Shown: piece after piece, positions 32,700-45,362 of the stretch
How the letters are laid out: each line of letters starts with the position of its first letter
Position numbering within the stretch: position 1 is the first letter of the stretch
NCBI GenBank assembly: GCA_009760855.2
Contig: WPIO01000098.1
Location: forward strand, 1,191,501-1,255,500
Source of the DNA: Cristatella mucedo
Taxonomy: Eukaryota > Bryozoa > Phylactolaemata > Cristatellidae
DNA: 64,000 nucleotides
Direction: 5' to 3'
Notes under the pieces: generated by a model
What the model saw: the letters and a program-made list of their open reading frames with translations, nothing else
Databases searched by the model: none
What the model was told of the DNA's origin: nothing
Made by a program: the position numbers and the translations under genes

Positions 32700-33635
32700 A
32701 AATATCGCCAAATACTCGCAAAGTATACGTGCGGCAACATTGCGGAGCTTCTCAGCATCCAACGTTGACTTCCCCATTGCCGTTTGTCGAAGTTCTTTAG
32801 TAACGGAATGCAAACGCGGGGCTCATTTACAGCACATGTAACATATAGTACAGACCTTGTAGTCTTGGAATAAGACCAGAAAATTAAAATAAAATTGCTG
32901 CTCATCTTCTCAGGCACAAAGATAATTCAGCAGAGGCTTTGCGAAGTTTCCTCAGAATGGAGCGTGCACGATCTGCTTCGAGAGGCAACACAAGTTATTT
33001 CTCTCACTGCAAAATTATTTTGTTAGCACCTCATTGCGTAGACTTGCTATTCACCCTGAATGTTTGCTTACTGCATCTTATTTGTAGTTTCTCTGGCCGT
33101 GTTATTGCGAAACTTCTGGCATTATGTCCACAAAGGCACGACAATGCAAAAATAAGCATACAGCTCAAATATGGAAAGTGCTCAGTTTGTGTTTGTGGTT
33201 TACATTAAAGAAACTCTGGCTACCATTCTTTGAGAGGGAATTTCAGGAAGATGCTTACACAATTTAACCGACGGTTGAATATGTGCTTATGGTAGCATTC
33301 AAAAAACAGACAAGTTAGAACTGGTCCAGGAAGTTCTGACAAATTCCACATTACATAAGAATGGTTATAAACATCACATCTAGCTCAAATGAAAAACGTA
33401 GAACACAATATTCCAATACAAAATTAACCAATATCTACATCGGACGCGCCATTTACTTCAACTTGTCAACATTTTGTAGTTTGCAAAATAGACTTGAAAC
33501 TTGTCGAGGTTCATTCGTGTGACATTTCTACAACTCCATTTACCAGGTCAGTCGAAGCTTCGTAAACTTCGTCACTCGGCTAATTCCTCACGCATTCAAT
33601 AGAAATTTTCAATGCGATTTTGTTACAATGGTAGT
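32700..33635. other. No recognisable feature
   Basis: No exon or repeat could be supported here. Confidence 0.5.
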
Positions 33636-33639
33636 TTAA

Positions 33640-36600
33640 AATGAGGCAGACACATTTCTCATTCCGGCCGGATGGATTTAGGTCTAGTTTTCCACGATTC
33701 CGGAAAACGTAGCACTACGAGGCAGAATGACAAACAGAGCAAATAGTAATCTGCAAAGACAACTGCCATTAACATTAGGCTTAGATTGTTCTCACAAACC
33801 ACGTTTCGTTTATAGGCTTTGTAATTTTTCCCTCATTTGGTTTTAGGGTATGATAAATTATATTTCAAGTTTACAGTTTATGATATAGTGATGCTCGCTA
33901 CCATGCTTAACTTTCTTCAATGGCCACAGTGCCCATAAACAATAGCAGTACCTTCGCCCGTTCTAAGAAAATGGCCACCCTATTAGGTACTATAACCAGA
34001 GAATTGGAAGTGAAATTGGGACGACTAATTCTGCCTGCGACAGAGTGGCGTCTGAGACAACAGAGTACTTTTATTGAGTATTATGATCCCTTATAGGCTA
34101 TGAGCTCCAAAGCATGCGTCTGAGATTCGCTAATCCAGAAAACCACAGCTTTCTCTTTCGAGTACAAAGCCGACGGGCCTGCCGCATTTTTATATTCAAT
34201 GGAAGCCAGCGTCTCGGTTTTCAATGAGTAGAGGTCGAGTGTTTTAGACTTACTATTGTTTTAGTTTGTAAAATAAGTGTCGAGGTAATTGGCGATTCCG
34301 GTGTGCCAGCCCCCTCCCACATACGGCGCTCAGCCTCAGTCAATCTTGGTCCATAGTTCGCAGACGTACACTGACATGACTGCGCCATGAAGAGGTGCCG
34401 TCGGCCATGCGACGCGAGAGCCGACTATGTCAAGCTTGAGAAGAACTGCAGAATCACATTACGAAATGTCTCTCTATTGTGCGAAGAGCAGACCTGGCCG
34501 AGCTTGGATGCCGTAGAGGACAGGATTGGGTGAGAGGGGCCGGAAACCCGATACGTGGTATGTTGGTCACTCGGAGGATGACGCCACCGTACAGGTCGGG
34601 CTCAATCAATACCTTCTTTACCGGTAAAACAGCAATGCGGCAAAACGGCAGCAAGAGAAAAGACGAAAAATACCAATTGTTACCAAGCCATTCTGCCATT
34701 CGACAACCGACAATTCTTCTTCGGCCTGACCCAGACCTCCGCCAGGCAGTCGAGCACGCCTGCTGCCACGAGGCCTGTAAGTGCTGCAGGCTATCTTGTC
34801 AAGTCATTCGTCGCCCTCATTGCAGCGGCACCCTAGTCCTGCCTATCCGACTGACTGTGAGCTAATGAGATGCCCTCTTGGCAGCCTAGCACTGTTGACG
34901 GTCGTGAGCTGCTAACTGAGAGGCAAGCGAATCAAGACACCTGCATCCGTGCATTAGCGAATTGACCGCTCACGTGCCTAATATCTGCCTCACTCTCGCA
35001 ATCATTCACGTCCTCAAAGTGAAAGCGGAAACAAGTGTGAGGTGTCAATAGTTCAGCCACCGAGACGTGGTGAAAGCGAGCTGAGCATCGACGGCTAGGG
35101 GATAAAACTAGCGGCACGAGTGGCCGTGACTTGGGGACACATTGAACGCTCTTGTCTTCCTATAATAAAGGCATACGACTGCTGGATCTTTAGAGCTGAT
35201 GTAGCGACGCCGGCGACATGCATTTTCTTACCATTACCGGCGACACTTAGCTAGCAGGCGTCGATTGTCTTATGCCAATAGACTGAGAGCTGACGGGCGT
35301 TGCATGGCTCCTGGTGTGATACCGAATCCTCCGGTATACTGGAACCGTGATCTACTAACTAAGCCAGCGTGAATCAGTTATACCTATCTTAACCCAGTGC
35401 TGACGGCCACGGCTTTGGAGAATCACCTGGTAGATTTGCTTCTAGTACGCTTTCTGACTGGATGACTTACTTGCATCTGGTACAGTCGTCTTCTTAGTAC
35501 CTATGGAGCGATAAGCAACCTGAGACAAAATACTTGCTTCATTCTCACTGGTAAAGGCCTACAACGGAACGTTTTCATATGCATATATTATATTTCCATA
35601 CTCCAGTAATCTATTGCCATGAAGGCAATCGTCGGCATGTTCGTACGAATTTGTATTTAACCATTTGATGTTCTGTAATATGATGGTGAAATGCCAAGAC
35701 GGAGGCGGCACGATTTTGATTCATTCGTTATCTGTACGCACACCCTCGGTTTGATTGTCACCATTAAGGTACAAGCAGAAACTAATGTCTTGTCTACATA
35801 CCAGTGCATGGACTCTCCAAAGACGAAAGAGTTAGGCACCACTCAGCTTTGGGCCCAACTACCTTCATCTCTGTGGTCTTCATTAGCAGACCAACTTAGC
35901 CTTTCCATAACCCGGATTTTTCATGCTTTTTTTTAGGAAGAGGGGTCATCCCCAAGTCCTTCAAATCGGCTATCATTAGACCTATTCTTAAAAAGCCTGG
36001 ATTAGACACAGAGGTCCGTGAAAACTATCGCCCAGTTTCCCTTCTTCCGTTTTTATTAAAGAACCTTGAAAAAATGGTTGCTAAGCTGCTGTTTGAACAT
36101 ATTAAAAATAATGAAATGTCAGAAGCATTTATATCAGGCTTCAAGAAGCAGCACTCTACTGAAACTGCTCTCTTCCATGTTAACAATGACATTATACGCG
36201 GCAATGACGACGGGAATGTCACTACCCTAGCTCTGCTAGATCTGTCTGCTGCCTTCGACGCCATTGATCATGAAGTTCAGCTTGAACGACTTAGTACAAC
36301 CATCGGTCTGGCAGACGAAGCAACGACGCGGTTTAAATCATACGTGTCTGATCGTATTCAATCTGTGTCGTGTGGGGGTGAGGTCTCACACACGAGAAGG
36401 GTCACCTGTGGAGTCCCTCAAGGTCCCTTGCTGTTCTCCATTTATACACAACCTCTGAGAAAAGTGATGAAGGCACATGGAACAGGATGTCACTTCTATG
36501 CTGACGATACTCATTTGCATTCGTCATTCAAACCGTCGGAATCAGCTGCGCCAACTGAGAAACTGAATGCTTGCCTTGCCGATAACTGATCCTAGATGTC

Positions 36601-37810
36601 GAACTTCCTAGAACTTCCTGAAATTAAATTATGTTAAAACCGAACTGCTGCTCATAAGACACCCTAGACGCGAAGCCGGATTAAAAGGCTTTGCTATTCT
36701 AATAGGAGATGCTATTGTACGACAATCACCACGTGCTCGAAATTTATGTGTCATGTTCGACAGCTGCCTCAATTTCAAAAGCTTCATTCAGAAGGCTGCT
36801 TCTGCAGCTAGCCATCACATCCGATCCATATCCAAGATTAGTAGCTGTCTCCCACAGTGGCTTGTAAGCAATTTAACTAGCTCTTTAGTTCTGTCTCGGC
36901 TTGATTATTGTCATTCTCTTTTGGCTGGGCCGCAAAAGAAATTTATTGTGCCACTGCAGCAGACTATGAATATGGCTGCAAGGCTAGTCTTCAAGTCCCA
37001 TTGGTGTGAGCACGTGTCTCCTTTGCTGAAAGACCTAGGATGGTTGCCGGTTAGGCAAAGGAAACAGAGCAAAGTTCTTAGGCTGACCCACAAGACCCGC
37101 CACGGCTTGGCTCCTTCGTACCTAGCTGAACTGCTGCATCAGTTTCAGCCTGTTCGCGTCCTCAGGTCCTGTGTAGACAATAAATTAGCTGGCCCATTCC
37201 TCCGCTTAGAGACAGTAGGCGACAGAAGCTTTAGCTCTGCCGGTTCTAGATTGTGAAACTCGCCTCCACAATTCTTAAGCAACGGTAACTACTCTCCTAC
37301 TACTATGCTACTCACTACCGCAACTTTGCTCCTGACTCTGCTATGCTTCCCACTTTCTTTTCGTTCCGTGCGACGAAATCTGTAGGCTACCGAATGCGTA
37401 CCAAAAGCTTAGGTGTGAGTGAACTATACAAAACTCCTCTGCGTAACACCCACATGGTCTTTATGACTTCGTGGAGTTACAGACGGAGATACATTACATT
37501 ACTGCACTGCTATCATGCCTTAATCTTGGTAAACCGACGACAGACAAGTCTAAAATTGTAAGAAATCCCCAGACTTTCTCGTTAGGGAGATCGCTGGTGC
37601 ATTTGAGCGAATCATCAAATGGCGGCAAGAAAAATCAAATAAAACTGAAGCATATCTACCAATGTGGAGAATAAACTGTATTTACATGCAAGTAAACTTG
37701 GCACCTGATGTCAATACGTCTGTACGGCAGCTCAACGCCCATCGCATTACCTAGAGGGCCCTAGCAGTCAAATTGGCACCGGCACACAGTAGCAGGACCT
37801 CTGCCACCAT
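33640..37810 (+). repeat. Block R of the direct repeat flanking MAT, split by LINE-B
   Basis: It is the counterpart of 18900-20930. Matching text includes cacctgcatccgtgcatta at 34938, gagacgtggtgaaag near 35063, and ttggcaccggcacacagtag near 37773. A LINE-B copy (35855-37505) interrupts it, and homology resumes after that element. Confidence 0.7.
35855..37505 (+). mobile_element. LINE-B (L2-like) reverse-transcriptase fragment
   Basis: The plus strand reads [50 protein letters not shown] and the catalytic box [10 protein letters not shown] stop follows at about 36588, then further frames with RLDYCHSLLAGPQKK, NMAARLVFKS and LAELLHQFQPVRVL, ending in the 3' tip agttacagacggagatacat. The element is 5'-truncated, lacks the endonuclease and has broken frames. 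It inserted into block R, so it is younger than that duplication. Confidence 0.93.
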
Positions 37811-37819
37811 GGCTTAAAC

Positions 37820-40130
37820 TCGGTTTTGGTTTTGAAATGACCAGGAGATTGAGGCAAATGCCGTCGATTGCCATTTATTAAAGTCAATTGAAGGTGCACA
37901 TTGAGTGCAAGTTAAGTGAGTGAAGTGGGCACACAGAAAGATGTAAGTTTCAATAAGAGTGGCAGCTGGGTGAAGCCAATCTTGCCGATTTTCCAAGGAT
38001 TTTTGTATGGACCCAAAACATTAATATTGATTGCCGTTCATGGGTATTAATAAACTGGTACAAAAAGTTTGACTACTGCACGATTTTACTTTTATTAAAC
38101 TGAAATGATGCGTTAAATGGCAATTGAAGCTTCCCAAAGTGTTTTTGTAGTTAGTTGCTGTAGTTTGACATTCTCCAATCGGCAGTTAGGCGATATCACA
38201 ATTTAAACAGATGCGGGCTCTAAGACGTTTATTCACACGTACGCTGAAGTGCACCAGTTTTTGACTGATAGCATGGCCTCCTCGACCTTACTCTCAGGCC
38301 TTTGCCGCCCGCTACTTACAAATCACCACCATAATTCGCAGCAGCCGCTAGATCTAACGACGGCATCATTCCCTCAAAATAGCCAGAGTTGCCAAGGAAT
38401 TTTATGGATAGCTGCTTCAAGCCGACCTCTTGTCATGACTGCCAATGAATGCCCAAGATTGTGGGAGCGTTATTGGTATAAAATTACGTGGTCGCACTTT
38501 ATACAGATTGTGGAGTAATGTATTTAAAATTGTAGCCTTGAGAAGCCAATTAGGATAATTGTGTAGCGAAATGCTGGATTTAACAGGATTGATGCAAGCC
38601 ATGGCTGTAGATTGCCACGTATTGGTTAGCTATCGTGCAAAGCCTAATGAGAATACCACAGTTTCACTTTTCACGCAGCATAATTATATATGGAAAGGCC
38701 ATTGGCGTTTCTCACAGAAAATTTGTGGTCAGTTTGCATAGGATTTTTACGGATTGCTTTTTCGAGCCGAGTTTATGCAAAAGGTCGTCACGCACTGCCC
38801 GAGATTTGACGATGGCAGTGGCTAAAGAATTATGTTGTTACAATTTTAACAGAGAGCTTTGTAAGATGCATTCAAAATTAAAACCTTAGTAAGCCGATTT
38901 CGAGTCATTGTGTAGCACAATTTTGAATGTAGCAGTATTGGTCCAGGCCATTCCTGTAGAGTGCATGCCACTGCTGACAGTTCACGAGCAAAGCATCTTA
39001 AAATTGCCACGTCTATACATTGGATGCCGTGAAATGTTATATGTCATGACAAATGACATGAGACTTCACTTTGCCAATTTCTCCTGGATTCATCTCGAGT
39101 TGGTGCATTAACCTGGACTACTGCTGTCACTTTCAATTTATAGCTCGCGATTGTTAGTTGGGTGATTATTTGAAAAGATTTAGATGAATTTAAACACAGT
39201 TTGATGTGACAAGTAAGAAAATTTAATCTTCGCCCAGTCAATTAACGGTCATTTATGATGGATCATAATTGATTCCTGTATTTTCCCTCCCCACTGCAGT
39301 CGATAGCAATGCATTGGCCAGGATGGAACTGCTAGAGCGAGTATGGATTATGTGGGCACCCTACGAGAGGTAACGAGAAATGAGAATTTAAGCTTCGTGC
39401 ATCTAAATTCTTTTCGTTTTGAAACGGTTGGGTATTAGGCTCTGAAATTTCTGTCAATTTGGCGCTCTCTTAAAAATTAGTTTGTAAAGTATCTTGAAAG
39501 TTCTTCGACTTAACTTTTAGCACTAACAAACGTGAAATGCGATCTTAATTAAAACTTGGTGCAGCAAGTTTGTGGTCGATTACCATCTGATTGATGTGGA
39601 TTTCTTCTTCAAGCTTAGTCGTTTTCTAATGATTGGCGTGAATTGCGTTGCAGAGCCTCGCATGCATTGATGGCACGAGCGAAACTGGTTAAAACTACAT
39701 AGTAGACTTTAACCAGTGTGCTTTGTAACGTGCTTCCAAAATTGGAGGATTGCTTAACCAATGTTGGGGCAAGTTGCATCAGATTGCAGATTGTGGTATT
39801 TGCACGGATCATTGCAATCGATTGCAGTCATTGATACCGACTATATGAACTGCAGTAAAATTGTGTGATTACACAGTAACCGGATCTTGGAGCTTCTAGC
39901 GTAATCCTTCTGGTCGCATTTGGAAGATTGTGGTGGATGGAGGTATGGAACTGGACCGTTGCAACCTCTTGCAGTGCAGTGCATGAGAATGTGCATTCGA
40001 AATGGAGCGTTTTTTAGGTGCATTTTGGGTTGAGTCCAGGGTTATATGCTATTTGAGCATGATTTGCTGTTAAATAGCCTCGATGGTCATATTTTCCAAG
40101 TCATTCGGTCGGTCGCCGGGCATTACCAAA
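37820..40130 (-). repeat. Degenerate satellite, period about 350 bp
   Basis: Related segments recur about every 350 bp. For example, 38531-38620 (agccaattaggataattgtg, tagattgccacg) aligns with 38881-38969 (agccgatttcgagtcattgt, tagagtgcatgcc), with weaker copies near 39230, 39580 and 39790. Divergence between units is high. The same family appears in the opposite orientation at 49000-51060. Confidence 0.55.
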
Positions 40131-40324
40131 ATATGTGGGTGCATAATTGTTTCCATATTAAGTAAGTGTGCTTACAAAATACTATAAACAAGCATTAAAT
40201 ACTAACAAACTAAAGCTTGGGGAAATATATTTCTCTTCGTTTTGGTGTGGATGGGGAAGATGCTGTGGATTATATTATATTAGTGTATTGGCACTGTCTG
40301 TAGCGATTGCTTGCAGCCCATCCC

Positions 40325-40530
40325 TAACTCCATGTTACTCTTTACCTCAACTGATCTCCTGACTCTGCTATGCTTTCCACTTTCTTTTTGTTGCGTGAGA
40401 CGATGTCTGCTGGCTACCGAATGCGTACCGAAAGCTGCTTAGGCTGGGAGTTGGTTAAACGAAACTCTATTGCACAACATCCTCAAAGTCTTTATGGTCT
40501 TGCGGAATTACAGACGGTGATACTTTACAT
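40325..40530 (+). mobile_element. LINE-B 3' terminus
   Basis: It carries tgactctgctatgctttcca, gctaccgaatgcgtaccgaa and the tip aattacagacggtgatac. Confidence 0.85.
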
Positions 40531-40599
40531 TGCATTGCACAAGAACGACCATGCCAATCTAATTAAATTTTCTCACCCCCTTGTTGCAAAGTGCACTTG

Positions 40600-41080
40600 A
40601 AATGAAATAAACGAGACGATTTTGTGACAGGATTTCCTACGTTGGAAGTGGAATGCATTTGATTTCTGTTATTGCGGTATCGGTCCAGGCTGCTGCAATT
40701 TTATTTCAGTGAACTTCGTGAGAACGCGTGAGCAGAATCCTGGTAACTTCTCCGGATACAATTTGCACGTAGCGTAACGTAGTTTGATGCTGCCGAATTT
40801 TTGGAGTTTTTCGCACTTGATTTGAGGTAGATAGAAATGAACTCAACTGGATTTTTGTAAATTGCAGTACATACCTCCAGAATTGCAGCTTGTTTGCATA
40901 AGTGAGGGTGCTCACAATGATGTGAAATTTGATGGATTGATTAAATAATAAAACATTTCCTACAATACTCATCCAAATAGTGAGCATGGAAACGCAAACG
41001 TTTGGACAATTTTAGCGTAATTGACGAGGATATTGGTGGATAATGGAAATTCGTCGAACTTACGAATCGGAATCAGGTGA
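40600..41080 (-). repeat. Further degenerate satellite sequence
   Basis: The text tatcggtccaggctgctgc resembles tattggtccaggccattcc in the 37.8-40.1 kb array. The remaining similarity is weak. Confidence 0.35.
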
Positions 41081-41089
41081 GGCTCGCCC

Positions 41090-42700
41090 CAGAACTTCTC
41101 CGGTTGCCTCTTTCCTATTCCCAATATCCGAGGTCGCCATTTTGCGCCACAGTTGTGAGCATTTAGCCTCGCCGGTATCTTTCTTCCCCGGGATTTGATA
41201 GCCGCGTAGGCGGAGTTATTAGAGCGCTCTCTCCTACCCTGACCGTTGCTCATGCTGTCGGGCCACGGCGCCGGGCTGCCGAGCGGGATGCGCACGGTGA
41301 GGCAGCAGCCGCCACCCTGATAACAAGCACCGACCACAGCGTGCGGTCAGTGCGAGACGACACGACGCCGCTCGCTCATAACAGCCGCGGCGTGCGAGCA
41401 ACGGCGACGATCTCGTCGATGGGGCTGGTCGTTTTGGGCGTGAGTCTAATACTCTCAGAAGCAAAGTGCGAAAAACCCACCTCCCCAAAGGGAGGAGGGT
41501 AGACAGTACAACGGACTAGCTCATTAGAAAAAGAGGAAGCGGAACAATTGAGAGAACATGGACGCTTAAATTAAGAGAAGACGAACGTCGGCCACAAGAC
41601 AAAGTTTGGAGGAAATACTTGAAAACGGCGGGCTTCCTCTCCGCGACCCTGCGACTAGAGCAGAGCGAAAGCTTGGCGTGGCTGAGCCGCCGTCTGGCAT
41701 GTGTCAGGCAAAGATTACGAACGCCGAGTCGTCATTTAGGGCGGGCATGAAAAGCTGTGCTACACAGCTGTGTGCGGATTAGGAACTTTGCCCCTGCTTC
41801 CGCTAGCCTCCCCGTGCTGAGGCTAGTAGCTGAGAAACGCGCTTGGTCGCTCGCAATTCCTAATTCTTGGGACGCAGTGGCTGAGCTTAGACGTTCGGCG
41901 GTGGTGGCGCTGCCACCATCCGAGGCAGGAGTAGGGTACCTTGCAATGGCGCAGCCGCATTTGCCTTTGACGTGACTTGCCGTCGCCACTTAAAGCCGCA
42001 GAGAGAGCGACTGGCGGCGACAGTGACCCGCGGCGTGCTTGCACACTCGGCAGACGAGGCGTACGAGCAAATGAGCGAACCGTCAGTCAGTCAGTCAAAG
42101 CGGCCTACGGATATACGCCAGGTGACGTGGGCACGGTCAGGAGCCGCTCGCGAGTAGTGCGTTAGATGGCACGGCCGTCTTCATTGAGACGGGCTGGCTG
42201 CCGAACGTCAAGTGCACGGCACGATCGTGTCGCTCGGCCCATCGCGACCCGTGTGTATAGTGCCGACCTAACAGGCTGCGACTCCAGCAGCGGAATCCAC
42301 GGCGGATGCAGGCGGCGGTGGAAGCAGGCGGCCTGGACCGTTTACTCGCTGCTGCGGCAGCTGCTGCTTTGGTGGCCACGGCGGCGAAAGGCTTCCCTGT
42401 CGACCGGTGGTTTCTCGCAGATCGGTGCCGCTCACCTCAGAGCTCATCTAATGCAGAGGCAGCTCGCCTTTGCCGCGAGCGTCGTTGCCGGCCGGGTTGG
42501 CCTGCGTGTTCGAAACAAAAAAGCCTCGAGCGAAAAGTTGAGAGCGTCGAGAGCGAGAAATGGTTCGAACGGAAATGCAGAGTCAATACCGAGGGTACTG
42601 CTCTGAGGGCAAGAACGGGATACACAAGATATTGCAGACGACCGTCGCGGCAGACTTATGGGTGGTTGCGTTTTGGCCACCACCACGACGCTGCATTGCA
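41090..42700. promoter_or_regulatory. GC- and CpG-rich island, possible promoter or first exon
   Basis: This stretch is much richer in G+C and in CG dinucleotides than its AT-rich neighbours. On the plus strand an ATG at about 41252 opens 15 codons (MLSGHGAGLPSGMRT) that run to a gtgagg donor. A second plus-strand start at 42306 gives MQAAVEAGGLDRLLAAAAAA. The longest open frames run into the SINE at 42750, so they are not complete genes. A CpG island with a 5' exon is the simplest reading; GC-rich repeat is the alternative. Confidence 0.35.
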
Positions 42701-42749
42701 CTACAATGCGATTAAATGTATCGATTTGTCACTTTGTCTCTCAGTCCGT

Positions 42750-42862
42750 GCTTGCAGTGTACGGCTGACATCGTGGGTGCGAACCCCGTGGCATAAGATA
42801 AAAGCGCCTGAATATAGATTCATTTGTTCTAGGGTTCTGCAACGTATTTAGCGTGCACTTTG
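42750..42862 (+). mobile_element. SINE, tRNA-derived, partial
   Basis: It contains atcgtgggtgcgaaccccgt, aaaagcgcctgaatatagat and ttgttctagggttc. Confidence 0.7.
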
Positions 42863-43379
42863 AGATGTGCGTGCTGCTAAGTTCCCAACATCTAAAGCGT
42901 ATGCACTGTACCCAGTGAACCAAAAGACGGATTAGTCTCCAGAATAGAACAGCCACTTATACTTTCTGATCCTGGTGAAAAGCTCGTGAAGCTGAGATGC
43001 TGCCCCTTAAATGTCTATTTAGCGAAGTGGCAGGTCCGCAAAACTGCTCTTAGGTAGGGGTCGTCGTTCAGTAACTTTTCCTTATGAGCGGCGATCCTCC
43101 CCCTTCACGAAGCATAACCACTATAATTACCTGCTGTGTCATAAACAGGGGTGACTGAGCTAATTCTGATATGTCGTTTCGCCGATAAGGTTGGATCCGG
43201 ATTCGGACGTGGCCACCTCTATCACTGGTGCAGGAGCTGCGATCCCATAGAGGAACCTCTATGGGACACCCAGGTCTGCTTAAATGCTGGCCTGCGTCGA
43301 CCGAACCGCATTTCGGTCAAGGGCGAAGTTCGAAAATTGGCCTGTTGGGCGAATGGAGAAACGTGGAAACGCAGGAGGA

Positions 43380-43380
<1 letters not shown>
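42863..43380. other. No gene recognised; one short perfect hairpin
   Basis: The only structure seen is an 11-bp stem with a 2-base loop at 43243-43266 (tcccatagagg, then cctctatggga after aa). Confidence 0.6.

Positions 43381-43386
<6 letters not shown>

Positions 43387-43454
<68 letters not shown>
43387..43454 (+). repeat. GA microsatellite
   Basis: A pure AG run of about 68 bp. Confidence 0.98.
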
Positions 43455-43455
<1 letters not shown>

Positions 43456-43477
43456 ACGAGTCAAAGGAGGAGGAGAA

Positions 43478-44155
43478 TAATAATAATAATAAAAATAATA
43501 ATAATAGTGGACTGATAAAACGCCCTCACAGAACTCAATCTCTCTAGGAGCTTTACATTTGATGCAAAGGGAAATGCAAGTGAATGGTGAGTATCATCTC
43601 GCTTGATAACCAAAGCAATTAATAACATGGTTAGGGGTGACATCCACAGGGTCAGCATGCAAATGTGGTTAGTGGCAGCATGCACACTGTCAGCACGCAT
43701 AACCACATCAAGTACAATTCACAGGGACCTACTAAATGCTGTCCTAAATAGGTGTGTTTTTAGCTTCCTTTTAAATGTGGTCAGGTCGGGGGATGTTCTG
43801 ACTCAGGTCGGGAGGGAGTTCCAGGCTTTGGGAGCATACGAACTAAATGCACGTCTCCAAAGGATTTAAGGTTTGTACGAGGTATTTGTAGACTGTTGGA
43901 TTCCGAAAAGCGGGTGGTACGATGGTTGGCCTGATGGGGGAGTATATCTGAGAGACAGGATGGAGCCAAAGAATGAAGTTACCTAAAATTGAGCGACTTA
44001 ACCTTGAAGTCAATCCATTGCTTGACTGGAGCCAGTGCAGGTCGGCGAGAAGTGGAGTAATGATGCAACTGCGACGCTCACGACAGACAAGCCTAGCTGC
44101 AGAGTTTTGCACGAGCTGCAACCACCTTATAGCACATGCCCGTAGGCCAGTAGTA
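43478..44155 (-). mobile_element. LINE-A 3' fragment
   Basis: It begins with an aataataataat tail and the hairpin at its low end. The minus strand carries NSAARLVCRERRSCIITPLL and LADLHWLQSS in broken frames. Confidence 0.9.
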
Positions 44156-44360
44156 TAATAATGCACTTGATAAAGCGCCCTAAGAGAACTGAATCTCTCC
44201 CTGGGCGCTTTAAATTTGCTGCAAAGGTAAATGCAATTGAATGATGAGTACAGTTATGCTTGATTAACAAAAAAAATGAATAACATCGTTAGGGGTGACA
44301 TGCACAGGGTCAACATGCAAATGTGGTCAGTGGCAGCACGCACAGAGTGCGATGTGAAAA
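44156..44360 (-). mobile_element. Second LINE-A 3' terminus, head-to-tail with the previous copy
   Basis: A fresh tail (ataataatgcacttgataaa) and hairpin start directly after the previous LINE-A fragment, in the same orientation. Confidence 0.88.
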
Positions 44361-44477
44361 CAAAGCAGGAAGAAGATGAATAGGTGTAAGATAAAAATCA
44401 TTGTTGGTTAACTAGCATCTTCTTGTAGAACGGCAGAAGATCCCGGGAGGCTGGCACATAGGCTTGCAGCAGCAGCA

Positions 44478-44566
44478 ATGAAGGATGAGCTGTACAAAAC
44501 AATCTTGCGTAACCCCCACATGGTCTTTATGACTTTGTGGAGTTACAGACGGAGATATATTACATT
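44478..44566 (+). mobile_element. LINE-B 3' tip, inverted relative to its neighbour
   Basis: It has gtacaaaacaatcttgcgta and agttacagacggagatatat in plus orientation, while the adjoining LINE-B body runs on the minus strand. Confidence 0.85.
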
Positions 44567-45133
44567 GAATTTCAGTACGCATTCGGTGGCCAACAGGCTT
44601 CGTCTCACGCAACAAAGAGAAAATGGGAAGCACAGCAGTGTCCGGAAAGCAATTGACGTGGTGAGTAAAGTAGAATTAGGAGGTCAGGACCACTGGAAAG
44701 CATGATCCATAGCCGGCAGTAGGAGAATAGTAATCTTTGATTAAGAATTGTAAAAGCGAGTTCCACAGTCTAGGACCTGCAGAGCTAAAGCATCTGTCGC
44801 CCGAGTTCTTTAGGAGGAGGAAAGAAACAGCTAATTTATTCTCAATACTGAACCTGCGGGCACGAAGATTCTAAAACTAATGCAGGCGCTCAGCTAGGTA
44901 TGAAGGAGCCTAGCCATGGCTGACCTTGTATGTCAGCCAAAGAACTTCGGATCGAAGTGGTGGAAAGCGTGGAAAAAGAGGAGAAAGACTGAGACGCGAG
45001 AGGAAAGGAAAACGGAAAATGTTCATCGTTGCCTGCAGCAGGCAAGTCTTTTCTGTAGCCCAGCCAACAGGGAATAACAGTAATGCAGCCAAGACCGAAC
45101 AAAGAAGGTTTCAAATTCTTTTGAAGCTCCTTC

Positions 45134-45203
45134 AGGAGACAGCTTTTAATCTTGCCTATGTATATATATATATATACATAGGCAAGATTAAAAGCTGTCT
45201 CCT
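45134..45203. repeat. Perfect 70-bp palindrome, no spacer
   Basis: The halves 45134-45168 and 45169-45203 are exact reverse complements, centred on a TA run. Ten further matching bases lie at 45107-45116 (ggtttcaaat) and 45204-45213 (atttgaaacc). They abut the palindrome on the right but are separated from it by 17 bp on the left. Confidence 0.98.
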
Positions 45204-45211
45204 ATTTGAAA

Positions 45212-45362
<151 letters not shown>

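Noticed and set aside
41440-41480. Possible MAT exon 1 on the minus strand (reads FASESIRL)
   Set aside because: It resembles FTSES only superficially. The EGHP motif and a correctly placed donor are absent.
42306-42851. A 181-codon frame in the CpG-rich island
   Set aside because: It continues into a SINE with no conserved motif. At most its first part could be an exon.
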